From Pantoea sp. Nvir (GTDB lineage Bacteria > Pseudomonadota > Gammaproteobacteria > Enterobacterales > Enterobacteriaceae): DNA of 64,000 bases. The stretch covers positions 45,119 through 109,118 of the forward strand of contig NZ_SZZW01000005.1 of the NCBI RefSeq assembly GCF_009829915.1, written 5' to 3'. The position numbers were made by a program, and so were the translations under genes. Positions 1 to 10,575 of this stretch are shown one piece after another (position 1 is the first letter of the stretch; the number at the start of each line of letters is the position of its first letter). The notes beneath the pieces were generated by a model that saw nothing but the letters and a program-made list of their open reading frames with translations, did not search any database and was not told the DNA's origin.

Positions 1-242
1 AATCCTTTTGGAAAACCCAGTTCATAGGTTTCTAGCCCAACTGCATACTCTTGGATCAGCACAACATGTTCATTAATAATTGGGACAACCATCACTGCCT
101 CCTGCTCAGATGGTTTTATACGCTCGTAAACGCGTCTCACGCCGTTGCTAAAGGCAAGATCAACCGCTTCAACGGTAAACAACTGAGATCGTGCTACCGT
201 TTCTATATGGAGTATATTGGGTTTTTTTAACGAGTTCTTCAT
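1..242 (-). CDS. nudE: ADP compounds hydrolase NudE (N-terminal part, cut by window edge)
   Basis: Nudix hydrolase that in E. coli cleaves ADP-ribose, NADH and diadenosine polyphosphates. Only the first 80 codons lie in the window, read from the ATG at 242. They give a protein beginning MKNSLKKPNILHIETVARSQ, followed by FSNGVRRVYERIKPSEQEAV and YELGFPKG. This is almost collinear with E. coli NudE (MSKSLQKPTILNVETVARSR...). The Nudix box itself would lie beyond the window edge, so catalytic residues cannot be checked. The frame is open throughout the visible part. In E. coli nudE sits a few genes from pckA-envZ-ompR, matching the order here after loss of igaA, yrfG and hslRO. Identification is firm; intactness of the rest is unknown. 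Confidence 0.9.
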   Translation of the reverse strand, partial: MKNSLKKPNILHIETVARSQLFTVEAVDLAFSNGVRRVYERIKPSEQEAVMVVPIINEHVVLIQEYAVGLETYELGFPKG

Positions 243-2094
243 ATTAGTCTCAGACTTTCAGCGCTATGCGATGCCAAGGAATAAACGAGCTTAGCTGATC
301 GAAATAGATTGTGCGACAGCACGTTTAATGCGTTATCATGAAACAAAGAAATAGTAACAAAAATGTTACGTGCGACTTACTATACAGAGAAGTGAAGTCT
401 ATCTAGTTAAGCTCTCTATGAATCATATCGTCTTGTCAATCTACGATTTTCACATATGTTACATCTGCTACTTTTTGATGAATCAAGATGAATCAAAAGT
501 GCACCTTGCATTACTGAGAAAAAGTACAGTCGATTATCCACAAAAATTATACCGAGCTGAAATGTTGACTCGTTATAAATTATGGTAGAACTGAAAAGTT
601 CCTACAATCGCATCAAAGAATCATAGATGGGTATAAACCATACATGTGTCGTCGGCTATTTTATTAAAAATATATTAACTTTAAATAGCGAGAAATATAT
701 TCCATATTTCAACAACTCTCTATATTAGTAACTGTGTCCTTATCTGCATAAGTTAGCCGTTCTACTGCTTAGTAATTTACTGAGTAATAACTTGCCGATG
801 ATTCTCGTCAAGCAAGAGAACATGCTAGCCATATCTGAAAAAACGGCGACTCACACTAAACTCGTGGCTTACTTTGAAAGTATAACAATTAAATATGCTC
901 TTGTTGAATAAGTTTATCAATTTGGTGTTAGAAACCCATGCTATATATAGCAAGTAGTAGAAATGTATACAGTTAAATAATAGTTACCAGTTAAATTTTA
1001 TAAAAAGGATTATATTCAGAGCACCTTCATTAAATGAATTAGCTAATATAGATACATTCTTTTAGAATGTTAGAAAGAATTAATGTGTTTGACAGTTTTG
1101 TATTTAAAATACAAACAAAACTTACACGCATTTTTAAAAAAATTATATTTTTTGCTGATTAATGTAGATAGTTTATTTAAAATATATAATGCCCGTTAAA
1201 GTTAATAGCAGAGCTTAGCACTCTTTATTTTTTTTAAAAAATTTTTTTTGAATTATGAGTAAAATAGTTAAGGGAACTCATGAATTCTAACCTATATAAT
1301 GTGTGCTCTTTTTAAGAAATTTTATCAAAAATTATTCCTAATTTAACTTTAATATCATCTAAAGGATCCGATAAACGAAACTTTCTCCATTTGGTATTAA
1401 TAGAATTGCGTATTTTAAACGATTAATTATGCCACTCAAAATCATTATATAATGACAAGGATATTGACGAAATACATTTCTATATTAATCATATTATTAA
1501 TCACTAAATATTGATATCATCCTCTTTATTTTATCGTCACTAACGTTAAATTTTATTTTTTATTTCCCCATCATAGACTATGTTTTCTCCCTTTCTAAAA
1601 AATACTATTCAAGATAGTACTAAGAATAAACTAAAAGAGCAATGTTTAATATAGATAGTAGTTTGTACATCTATATAGATGTAGCGTTTTAGGGAATTTG
1701 ATTGCCATTTTAAACTAAAACATGAACAACATTCAATCATCTATAATAAACAATTATCACGATAGCATTGATAAACAAAAATATTATACTAGCAATTGAT
1801 ATAAGGAACTAATGTAGCGTAGATGACTATATTGATAGCAATAGTAATTACGAATTGCTTATTTTCTACTTAGCTCTATCGCCTATATCCTGCTTCTAAA
1901 CTAGACTTTTAATACACAATAATGAAATAACACATTTTCAAATTCATACTTTTACTTTTTTAAAAAGTCTTTTTACTATTTAATCCTTAACACATCTTAA
2001 GAGTCGTGTTTTTAATGAATAATACTTTTTGAATAAGTTAAAAAAAGTTGAATATATTTATTCAATATCGCTCCTGAATTTGAGGAGTTGTAAT
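243..2094. other. AT-rich gap, former igaA-yrfG-hslR-hslO region, no gene recognised
   Basis: About 1.85 kb, very AT-rich in the middle, with stops in all frames. E. coli has igaA, yrfG, hslR, hslO and yhgE between nudE and pckA, but I could not recognise residues of any of them. The only short signal noted is a perfect DnaA-box nonamer TTATCCACA at 534-542, which may be chance. Short open frames here have no recognisable similarity. Confidence 0.5.
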
Positions 2095-3642
2095 ATACGA
2101 GTTACTATCCTTACATAGCAAGATCTCATTAATTTAGGTATCGAGAACATTACTACAGTAGTCCATAAACCCGATTTCGATACACTTTTTACTGAAGGAA
2201 CGAACTCTTCATCCCGAATTGGAAGTTTATGAACGCGGCACTCTGACGAAAAGGGGTGCATTTGCAGTCGACACCGGACGGAATTTTTACCGGCCGACTA
2301 CCAAAAAATAAATATATAGTGCTCGATGATACTACCCATGAACCACTTTAGTGGAACGATCGGAGAACCGGTAACAAAAACCAACCTCTATCACCATAAA
2401 TCTGGCAGCGGTTAAAAGCCTGTGTAACTCAGTAGCTCTTCGGCACGCGTTTATTCTTAATTGAACGCTTTCTGTGGTACCAATGTAAACTCACGCTTCA
2501 GTATACACTTTATAATTGCAGTAACTTAACAAGTACTTTTTATTACAAACATGTTTATTCAACAAAACAAGAGCGAACTGTAAGATTTTAAAACCAATTT
2601 TATTGTACTGAAAGGAGTGAAATGCATTAAATGCTACCGGCATGTACAAGGGCTGCACTTAGAAACCTTTGTGGCATTCAACCTTACTGAAAGAATAAAG
2701 CTTATCGAAGGCACCTGATATGTAGGCGAGATGAAAAGGGGTTGTTCGTGGTGATAAACTATCTACTACTTCTATGTAGGAAAGCTTCTATGCACTGCTT
2801 AATTAATTTCGTCCAAGAGTAGGTAATGTTGAGGTGTTCTTCGGACTCTCTTGAACTGGTAAGACCACTCTCTCTACTGATTTAGAACGTCAGCTGATTG
2901 GTGACGATGACGGTATTTTCAACTTTGAAGGCAACTGTTATACCAAGACGATCAAGCTCTCTGAGGATGTAGAACCAGAGATCTATCGTAACATCTGCCG
3001 CATCATGCTCTACTGGAGAACGTAGTAGTACACAAAGACGGCAGCGTTAATTACGATGACGACATCAAAATAGAAAATACACGAGTATTCTTCTTCTACC
3101 CTATCGATCAATATTATATTGATAATATCGCATGTCCGATATCGAAAGCAGGCAATGCGAAGAAAGCTATTCTCCTGACCTCTGCTGATGCCCTTTTGGC
3201 GTATTGCCTCCAGTGTCATGCCTAACACTAAAACAAATGTAATACTATCTTCTCTCAGATTTTACTGCTAATCTCACTGGTACCAAGCGCGGAGTGATTG
3301 CTCCTATGCCAACTTTCTCTGCCTGCCTTCAGGGCGATCTTTTTACTTTTTAACGTGTTGCATCCAACACAATATTCAGCATTGCTAATGAGACGTATGC
3401 AAAAAGCTAGCGCGTAGGTATATCTATTGAATAACGGATGAAACCGTAGAGTCAAACGTATTTCTCTTAAGGATACGCGCATAATAATCAAGGCCATTTT
3501 AGAATGGCACATTAGTTAAGAAAATGAAAAGAAATTATAGGCAGTCGTACGTAATTTAGTATAGCTTTTTATTATCAATTTTGAGAAGTATACCAATAAT
3601 CCAGTTTGTGATGCTTTGATGAAAGCAGTTCCAACGTTGTAA
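2095..3642 (+). pseudogene. pckA: Phosphoenolpyruvate carboxykinase (ATP) pseudogene
   Basis: A decayed but nearly full-length pckA. Collinear pieces of the E. coli protein can be read in shifting frames. IRVTILT at the start is followed by a stop and then QDLINLGIENITTVVHKPDF; next come LEVYERGTLTKRGAFAVDTG near 2230-2270, [16 protein letters not shown] near 2680, the P-loop region [14 protein letters not shown] near 2835, [20 protein letters not shown] near 2900, ISLKDTRIIIKAILE near 3455 and the C-terminus YTNNPVCDALMKAVPTL ending at a TAA at 3640-3642. The initiation codon appears to have become ATA (2095-2097), still preceded by GAGGAG. Several frameshifts and in-frame stops make a functional product impossible. 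Length (about 1.55 kb) and the convergent position next to envZ match E. coli. Loss implies gluconeogenesis from C4 acids by this route is gone. Confidence 0.9.
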
Positions 3643-3666
3643 CTCTTACGGCTTCTCATATTATTC

Positions 3667-5058
3667 CTATGGGTTGTTATCTGTGCTTCGGATATTTCGG
3701 ATATTGCTATTAACCGGCGGGGCTGGCTGTTCATTCATAGGTAACCAGGCGCGAATACGCAGTCCACCACGCTCACTCTTACTAATATCCAGCGATCCCT
3801 GATGCGCTTTGATAATGTGCAGCACAATTGCGAGTCCCAGACCGGTGCCTTTACTGGTGCTACTTGCTCCATCACCACGCACAAAAGGCCGTAGAAGACA
3901 GGCTAACTCATCTGGTTTGATACTCGTACCATCATCTTCTACTTGAAACCAAAATCGATTGAGCTCGCGCCCGCTACTTACCTTGATCCAACCATTTCCG
4001 TAACGCGCCGCATTCACCACCAGATTTACTACTGCGCGTTTAATTAATAATGGATTAATATTCAGCATGAGTTTTTCCGGTATCATTGCGTTTTCGATCT
4101 TGCATTCGTAGCTGGTTTCTGCAGCCAACACTTCACCTAGAACATTGTTAAGATCAGCACATTCAGTTTGCATCTCCTGGCCGGTACGCAAATAGTCGAG
4201 GCACTGTTCAATAATGGCATTGCACTCTTCAATATCTTTGTTAATTGATTCAGTGAGATAGTCATCTACTTTGCACATCATCTCTGTAGCAAGGCGGATA
4301 CGCGTCAGCGGCGTGCGCAAGTCATGACTGACGCCCGCCATTAGCAACGTACGATCGTCTATCAGTTGCTTTACGCCACAAGCCATCTGGTTAAAAGCAC
4401 GCGTCACTGAACGTACTTCCAAACTACCATATTCACGCAACGGTAGAGGAATGACGCCTTTACCGATCTGTAATGCCGCATGTTCCAAGTCAACTAACGG
4501 CCTATTCTGGATACGGATAAAAAGCCATGCACTACCAATCGCTAGTAACATGATAGACAGTGTATAGCGGAACAGTGGAAAGAAATCTCTTTGAGAGATT
4601 TCACTTAGAGGGACTCGTACCCAGATATCTGGTGACATCCAAGTTTTTAGCCAGACTACTGGCAAATTCTTATTGACTTGGATTCGAGCGTCGGTGAATC
4701 CTCTCAACTGGCGCTCCATCTGCTCACTAAGAAACTTATGGTGCTTTGCCCAGAGTAGACCACTCTCTTCGGCTGCGGCGTTTGTGTAAAGCGAGATCCC
4801 AAGCTCTCGATAGATATTTCCGCGAAAGGCTGGTGGTATTTCTAGTTGCGTCCCGTCTTCTAGCTGCAGCCGTTCGGTCATTAATATCCTTACTTCGTAT
4901 GCTAGTAATTTATTAAATTGTTGAAGGCTAGGAAGCATATCAAAATTGGGCTCTACTAAGTACGTCGTTACTAAGCTGATAAAAATCAATGTAATTGTCA
5001 ATAATAGGGTGCGAGCAAACGAACTAAGAGATAATAAACGCAGTCGCGCCATCGTCAT
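3667..5058 (-). CDS. envZ: Osmosensor histidine kinase EnvZ
   Basis: Inner-membrane sensor kinase/phosphatase of the EnvZ-OmpR two-component system controlling porin expression. Order of parts: membrane segment 1 (about residues 16-36), periplasmic domain, membrane segment 2 (about 164-183), HAMP linker, DHp helix with phospho-accepting His245 in [20 protein letters not shown], and an ATPase domain with the N box ([12 protein letters not shown], Asn349) and G2 box (GTGLGLAIV). Length is 463 residues against 450 in E. coli. The start overlaps the ompR stop as ATGA, the E. coli arrangement. The G1 box, normally DxGxG (DGPGI in E. coli), reads DGTSI here, so the second glycine is Ser379. This could weaken nucleotide binding, although everything else is well conserved. 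Downstream lies dead pckA, converging on it. Confidence 0.95.
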   Translation of the reverse strand: MTMARLRLLSLSSFARTLLLTITLIFISLVTTYLVEPNFDMLPSLQQFNKLLAYEVRILMTERLQLEDGTQLEIPPAFRGNIYRELGISLYTNAAAEESGLLWAKHHKFLSEQMERQLRGFTDARIQVNKNLPVVWLKTWMSPDIWVRVPLSEISQRDFFPLFRYTLSIMLLAIGSAWLFIRIQNRPLVDLEHAALQIGKGVIPLPLREYGSLEVRSVTRAFNQMACGVKQLIDDRTLLMAGVSHDLRTPLTRIRLATEMMCKVDDYLTESINKDIEECNAIIEQCLDYLRTGQEMQTECADLNNVLGEVLAAETSYECKIENAMIPEKLMLNINPLLIKRAVVNLVVNAARYGNGWIKVSSGRELNRFWFQVEDDGTSIKPDELACLLRPFVRGDGASSTSKGTGLGLAIVLHIIKAHQGSLDISKSERGGLRIRAWLPMNEQPAPPVNSNIRNIRSTDNNP

Positions 5059-5774
5059 GCTTTAGAACCGTCCGGAACAAAGACATACCCTAAACCCCAG
5101 ACTGTCTGAATATAACGCGGGTGCGCTGGATCCTCTTCTATCATACGACGCAAGCGTGAGATCTGCACGTCTATGGAACGTTCCATCGCGCTGTATTCAC
5201 GTCCGCGTGCTAAGTGCATCAACTTATCGCGGGATAATGGTTCACACGGGTGGCTTACCAACGTTTTTAAAACGGCGAATTCGCCGCTAGTCAGTGGAAT
5301 CGGCGCATTCTCACAGAACATTTCACGTGTTCCCAGGCTGAGCATGAACTTGCCGAAGGTAATGACTGCCTCTTCCTGTGTAGGTGCTCCTGGTAACTCG
5401 TTAGCTTGACGACGCAGAACTGCGCGAATACGAGCTAGCAGCTCGCGCGGGTTAAAAGGTTTTGGAATGTAGTCATCAGCTCCGATTTCCAACCCAACGA
5501 TACGATCTACCTCTTCGCCTTTAGCTGTAACCATAATGATCAGCATTGAATTGTTCTGGCTACGCAGTCGACGACAAATTGACAAACCATCCTCACCTGG
5601 TAGCATTAGATCCAGCACCATCAGGTGAAATGATTCACGAGTCAATAGACGATCCATTTGTTCAGCATTGGCTACGCTGCGCACCTGAAAACCCTGTTCG
5701 TTGAGATAACGTTCTAACAGCGCGCGCAAACGCATATCATCATCAACGACCAGAATTTTATGATTCTCTTGCAT
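5055..5774 (-). CDS. ompR: Osmotic stress response regulator OmpR
   Basis: Cytoplasmic response regulator phosphorylated by EnvZ; binds porin promoters as a dimer. The protein has 239 residues, exactly the E. coli length. The receiver domain carries the acidic pocket (DDD at 11-13), phospho-acceptor Asp55 in [13 protein letters not shown] and the conserved Lys in PKPFNPRE. The C-terminal winged-helix domain ends ...[18 protein letters not shown], as in E. coli. It is the first gene of a two-gene operon with envZ (4-bp overlap). The start is preceded by AGGAGAA about 8 bases upstream (5784-5790). The upstream neighbours of E. coli (greB, yhgF, feoABC) are missing. Confidence 0.97.
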   Translation of the reverse strand: MQENHKILVVDDDMRLRALLERYLNEQGFQVRSVANAEQMDRLLTRESFHLMVLDLMLPGEDGLSICRRLRSQNNSMLIIMVTAKGEEVDRIVGLEIGADDYIPKPFNPRELLARIRAVLRRQANELPGAPTQEEAVITFGKFMLSLGTREMFCENAPIPLTSGEFAVLKTLVSHPCEPLSRDKLMHLARGREYSAMERSIDVQISRLRRMIEEDPAHPRYIQTVWGLGYVFVPDGSKA

Positions 5775-7742
5775 GTTCTTCTCCTAAAGAAAGGCACCAT
5801 TGCGCTGAACAGAATTTTGTTAAAAATTTGCCTTATTCACTATTATCGTTTCAAAGAGTGGCAATATATAGGATCACTCGTTTGATCAAGGTATATAATA
5901 CCAATATCTACATTCCTTAAAGCATAATTCGATTAGACAAGCGCCGTATCAATGACAATATAAATAAAATCCAAAAAATTAATCAGTAACTCTTAATTCT
6001 TTTATACTGCAAACAGTATGCACGATACTATTTTTAAGTGCTTCCGGTACGTTACAGAAGATGGATAATAGAAAACTATTCTACTTAGGCGCTAGATACA
6101 CTGGTATTCTTCATTTAAATACGGTCTACGCAGCGCTTGCAACTGATAACTCTTAATACTATCTGTCAATGTTCGCATCATGCATGATGCTGCTCTACAC
6201 GGCGTTACATTATCAGTTACGTTTCAAGTACAGAAGTGGCATAAAATTCAAGTACAGAAGTGGCATAAAAATCCCCCCCCTCCCCTCCTCAATCTTCCAT
6301 TAACTCTCTATTTACGGGAAATAATAATTATGTTTACCGCAGTGTTTTACACTGTATGCACCTCATACTGTTTATGTCTTCTGATTTCCTCAGATTATGA
6401 TTATGTATAAGCATTCGATTAATCACTGTTAATGCTTTGATAATCTAAAGGTAAGCTTGAATTGTATAATGTAAATAACGTGATCTAAGGGCCGAACCCT
6501 TTGTTCATAAGAGGTTACAAAGCTATAACGCCAATTATCGGTACAACAAAATACACGAGCATAGCAAGATTTTTTGTAGCTCTCCATGAATACCGATTAA
6601 CAGGAGAGCAGTAACCAACACTTCCTTACGCGACACTGTATAGATACATTCTCCGCAGATTACAGTACAAAAATTGATTATCAGAGGAGTATGGTTCATC
6701 AATCTGATTTTCATTCTTACTAATGAAGTATAATTTTTACGAAATTTGAATTTCCCCGATGAGTAGATTTTTTTATTGCGTATCACCTTCATGCCCTGTT
6801 AGTAACAATTCACTTAGAATTGATCGAAATCTTTGAATATCAATATTCATCAAGCAGTCGCAGTTAATGCGATAAAAGTGGCTATGTCTTTAGAACCGTT
6901 GGCAGTTACTCAAAGTAAGCCTCCAAACCTTGAAACTGTATAAACATATGAGGATGCGCTCTCTACGCATTAACTACAGACATGCTAATCTTCCTTAACG
7001 GCCGTGTACTCTGCATTTTATCTGATAATGAAGGTGTTATGTTGTAACAACCGAACAGGAGCTGCACGATCTGACGAAGAACCTATCGTTTTAGCCGAAA
7101 GAATATAATTAACACCATTAGAGGATTAAAAACCATAAAAACTTTGCTGTTTAGTAAAGTGCTGAAAGGTTAGTACCAATTTTGATAAATTCAGCTCTTT
7201 AATTTAAAAACACTTATATCCATGATTTGATACATATCTGCTCCTTTAGCATTAGATATTTCAAATAAAGTTTAAAGAAAGAAATGCTAGATATCGCTCT
7301 ACCGTGTAAAATACTATACTGGCCGTACTACTTAATAAGTAGTCTTCCAGCAATAACGAGCAGTAATCTATCTCTAATCTCTATGCTAAAAATATGCCAA
7401 TATTTTTTCCTTTTAGTCCTCTCATGCCCTTTTCTTTATACTCCTCACAAGCCTCCCATGTTATGGGTTGAGTAGCATAACATTGCTAAGCTACTTGGCC
7501 ATACATTATATCATGTAGAAATCTTGATGAAATATTACCAGTATGTAATTTCGGCTAGAATTATTTCTCTATCAACATGCCATCTATCACCGATCACGGA
7601 CACCTCACTTGATGTGTAATTAGAAAAGGAAACAATTAATCGCAATGGGAAATTATTGTGCATTTTCTAGACAATACAGATGATTAACAGGGATAGTTCC
7701 CAAAAAAGTGATTGCCGATGAAAAATCATCAGTTTTCATTAG
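5775..7742. other. Gap where greB-yhgF-feoABC would be; no intact gene
   Basis: Nearly 2 kb between ompR and bioH. In E. coli this interval holds greB, yhgF and the feoABC iron transport genes. I could not match any stretch confidently to those proteins. It contains a perfect 24-bp tandem duplication followed by a C-rich run (6223 onward). Small open frames (for example 7284-7475 and 6535-6792) are hydrophobic but unrecognised and lack convincing ribosome binding sites. Confidence 0.5.
6223..6270. repeat. Perfect 24-bp tandem duplication
   Basis: Two identical head-to-tail copies of a 24-base unit beginning TTCAAGTACAGAAGTGGC occupy 6223-6246 and 6247-6270, followed by an 8-C run and a CT-rich tract. 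It lies in eroded DNA. With no divergence between copies the duplication looks recent, for example slippage during replication. Confidence 0.9.
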
Positions 7743-8522
7743 TTAACTACACAACTGTTTGTGAAAATTAAGAATATGTTTCACGAAAACATCAGGATGT
7801 GAAATAAATGGTGCATGCGCGGCTTTCTCCATCATGATGGAAGGAGGCGAAGTGGTCAATACGGCATCAAGTTGTGCAGCGATACGGCGTGGCACTAGAC
7901 TATCCAGTGCACCATAAAGACGTAAAAACGGCACTGTAATTTGTGGCAGGCGATCACGTAAATCTACATCGCGCAGGATGGCCAACCCACCCTCTAACAC
8001 TTCAACCGATAACATTGGTTGCACCCTAACCACCTCTTTTAATATACAGGTATCCTCACGCGCACTATCAGTTCCTAAAGTTTGTAGAACCAAAAAGCGC
8101 TCAATAGTACGATAAAAATCGTTACTAAGCTGGGTTCGGAAGATCTCTAAGGTGTTCGGCTTAATTCCTGGCCATGTATTGCGGGCAGTAAAACAAGGTG
8201 AAGAAGCCACACTAATTAGTCCCCTTATCTGCTGTGGTGCGCACAAGGCCAGCTCGGTAGCAACCAGCCCACCCAACGACCACCCTAGTAACAGCGCATG
8301 AGGAGGCAAGTATGGTAATAGGTACTGTGCCGTTTCTACCAACGACAGCGCACCGACTTGCTGGCTGCGACCATACCCTGGTAGATCGACCAGATGTAAG
8401 CAAAAATGCGGGCTGAGTAGAGAGACAACGCCTTGCCAAACTTCCGCATTCATTCCCCATCCATGAAGTAACACAAGAGGCATATTACCTTTTCCACAGA
8501 TATTCCAATAAAGCACAGTCAT
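7743..8522 (-). CDS. bioH: Pimeloyl-[ACP] methyl ester carboxylesterase BioH
   Basis: Alpha/beta hydrolase that removes the methyl ester from pimeloyl-ACP methyl ester, releasing pimeloyl-ACP for biotin ring assembly. The nucleophile elbow GWSLGG places Ser82. The oxyanion region is LLHGWGMNAEVW, the acid Asp lies in RLYGALDSLVPRR, and the catalytic His is in KAAHAPFISHP. The start at 8522 (MTVLYWNICG..., 259 residues) is chosen over an ATG 15 bases upstream because it aligns with E. coli BioH (256 residues) and has GGAAG at a suitable distance. It precedes the gntX remnant and nfuA, as in E. coli. Retention suggests that biotin synthesis, or at least its pimeloyl step, is kept. Confidence 0.93.
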   Translation of the reverse strand: MTVLYWNICGKGNMPLVLLHGWGMNAEVWQGVVSLLSPHFCLHLVDLPGYGRSQQVGALSLVETAQYLLPYLPPHALLLGWSLGGLVATELALCAPQQIRGLISVASSPCFTARNTWPGIKPNTLEIFRTQLSNDFYRTIERFLVLQTLGTDSAREDTCILKEVVRVQPMLSVEVLEGGLAILRDVDLRDRLPQITVPFLRLYGALDSLVPRRIAAQLDAVLTTSPPSIMMEKAAHAPFISHPDVFVKHILNFHKQLCS

Positions 8523-8838
8523 TATAGTTACTTCCATAAAATAAAAAGGATTAGAATGTTACTTTGTTTACACTGCATCTTCTCAGCTTAATGTCCGCAA
8601 AAATAGTTAATGGGAGGCCCGTACTTTAACAAATATCAAAGCCACTTTGCTTTTTGTGGACTATATAAATTAATAAGTACTTAGTTCTGGCGATTTGAGT
8701 GAAGCGAAACTGATGTATAGAGCACTACACTTATTAGTTCATGTGCCTAGTTCTGGTGGACTGTATGCTACTGCATAAAAAAAAGCCATTGCTATCATAC
8801 TTGCTCAGACTATGAAACTTTTAACTACGGTGTCATGT

Positions 8839-9024
8839 ACAGGGAAGCACTCAGTATCTTTTTCCTTGCATTATAGGTTTTGGAAATATGCCAACTCCCT
8901 TAGTTGACGATGTCATGACAATAGCGAATGTTGTAGGAAAGAAAATCAGAAGGTGCATTTTACTAGAACAAAAAAGGGCGTAAATGAAACATAAAATAGT
9001 GGCTGTGTGGGATCTTTTGGATTA
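8839..9024 (+). pseudogene. gntX: gntX (ComF-family) remnant
   Basis: Between bioH and nfuA, exactly where E. coli gntX lies, a short stretch still reads like the C-terminal half of GntX. A piece resembling the H..S...R..K.A..L pattern is followed by LVDDVMTIANVV, which matches the phosphoribosyltransferase-like motif IVDDVVTTGSTV. Shortly before nfuA comes VAVWDLL, which resembles the terminal VQVWCLC. The N-terminal half and its zinc-binding cysteines are not visible, and stops and frame changes interrupt the rest. Synteny carries much of the weight here. Confidence 0.55.
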
Positions 9025-9079
9025 CCATTTACAGACGTAGTAGTATTATCATTTGTGTATCAATTATTGAGCAATTGCT

Positions 9080-9655
9080 ATGATCCGAATTACTGTTCCT
9101 GCCCAGGAACACTTCGCAAAACTGTTGTCAAAAAAGAAAGATGGCACTCAAATTCGAGTGTTTGTTATCAATCCAGGTACACTCAATGCTGAGTGCGGTG
9201 TCTCTTATTGCCCACCGGATACAGTAGAAGGTACAGATGTAGAGCTAAAGTTTGAAAATTTTTCAGCTTACGTTGACGAGCTAAGTGCACCCTATCTTAA
9301 AGATGCAGAGATAGGTTTTGTGACAGATAACCTTGGTTCACAATTGACTCTAAAAGCTCCGAACGCTAAAATACGTAAAATTTCTGAAGAAGCACCACTA
9401 GTCGAGCGAGTCGACTACCTGCTACAAACTCAGATTAATCCCCAGTTGGCAAATCATGGCGGTCATGTTTCTTTGATAAAAATCACCAATGACGGTTATG
9501 CTGTCCTGAAATTTGGCGGTGGCTGTAATGGTTGTTCAATGATTGACTTTACGCTAAAAGAAAATATAGAGAAAGAACTACTTGCTGCTTTCCCGGACCT
9601 CGAAGGCGTACATGATTTCACTGAGCACGAGCGTGGTGAACACTCCTACTATTGA
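9080..9655 (+). CDS. nfuA: Fe-S biogenesis scaffold/carrier NfuA
   Basis: Carries and delivers 4Fe-4S clusters to apo-proteins, notably under oxidative stress or iron limitation. It has an N-terminal degenerate A-type domain (residues 1-100) and a C-terminal NifU-like domain with the cluster-binding pair Cys149/Cys152 in [10 protein letters not shown]. The 191 residues equal E. coli NfuA, including the ...[10 protein letters not shown] ending. The start matches E. coli (MIRI...). A longer frame starting at 9007 is out of register and not used. The neighbours bioH and the gntX remnant keep the E. coli order. Confidence 0.97.
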   Translation: MIRITVPAQEHFAKLLSKKKDGTQIRVFVINPGTLNAECGVSYCPPDTVEGTDVELKFENFSAYVDELSAPYLKDAEIGFVTDNLGSQLTLKAPNAKIRKISEEAPLVERVDYLLQTQINPQLANHGGHVSLIKITNDGYAVLKFGGGCNGCSMIDFTLKENIEKELLAAFPDLEGVHDFTEHERGEHSYY

Positions 9656-9676
9656 TTCCAATAGTAGGTGGAATCA
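9653..9676. terminator. Small hairpin overlapping the nfuA stop
   Basis: TGATTCCA and TGGAATCA form a perfect 8-bp stem with an 8-base loop immediately at the nfuA stop codon. There is no T-run afterwards, so it would be at best a weak terminator or a 3'-end stabilising structure. Confidence 0.35.
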
Positions 9677-10546
9677 TCGTCTAACTATCACTCACGGGCC
9701 ACCACGAGACCTGCTTTATTTGTCTGTCTAAAAATTTCAGAGCAGTTTAATCCCCTGTAGATGTGTGCTCACAAATACTCGATCCCTCCCCAATTATAAA
9801 TCCAGCGGTTCTACGTTTACTTCACCCGCCATTGATATTAGTAATCCTAACTCCTAATTAGGATAGAAACCGAATGTCTCTCTTAGTTAGAGAGAATTTA
9901 CTTCTAAAACCGCTGAGAATAGGTATATAAATCGCGCTTATTACTATCGCTAGGACTCCACTAATGTAGGCATTCGTCAAGTCGACGACAGCGACGGGTA
10001 TATTCAATATTGTTCTTTTTCTAAACTAACCAACTATCTCTCTTTAGCAAAGTATTAATTGATTCATTCGCAATCGCGTACACACACATCATAGGTACGC
10101 AACGTAAGTTCCTCAAATCTTCACCTACTCACTCCTGGTCGAGTATTGATATGCCACCAGATAATACACCCACTAGCAATCAAGCTTACTGTACATATTA
10201 TATATTGTCACGAACTGGCAAAGATTTAAATTAGGTGGAGTGCTGGTATAACTTTTATAAAGCGGTTAGGTTACGTTATTTATTTAATACAGAACTAATG
10301 GCCGTTTAATATTACTCAATCCATATAGTAACGGTAAAAAGTTACCGTATTAGTAATTATTAGCACTAATCTACTAAGATTAGTGAATTAATCTTCAATC
10401 TTTAAAAACAGCTAATTGTGTTCGATTGCCTCGAAAAATGGTGAAGAAGTTAAGAACCTGGAGGTATACTCCCAGTATCCATAAGTCGCCACATCAACAG
10501 AAAATAGTATAAATCTAAAAGCATGACTCATTGGCTAAAAATAATG
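9677..10546. other. Gap between nfuA and asd, nothing recognised
   Basis: About 870 bases with stops in every frame. E. coli has gntT, malQ, malP, glgPACXB and others in this interval; none could be recognised. One small inverted repeat (ATCCTAA...TTAGGAT, near 9852-9872) was noted without an obvious role. Confidence 0.5.
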
Positions 10547-10569
10547 TAAAAAGACTAGGATTTTCCTAG
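10547..10569 (-). terminator. Rho-independent terminator after asd
   Basis: On the minus strand, just past the asd stop, CTAGGA-AAA-TCCTAG forms a tight hairpin followed by TCTTTTTAC. This is a standard intrinsic terminator in position and form. Confidence 0.75.
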
Positions 10570-10575
10570 CATCGT

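Noticed and set aside
534..542. Second perfect DnaA box, possible origin signal
   Set aside because: Single isolated nonamer in AT-rich gap DNA, with no cluster of boxes and no origin-type gene neighbourhood.
8212..8460. Open frame of 82 codons inside bioH on the same strand, other frame
   Set aside because: Shadow of the bioH coding sequence; product has no recognisable similarity.
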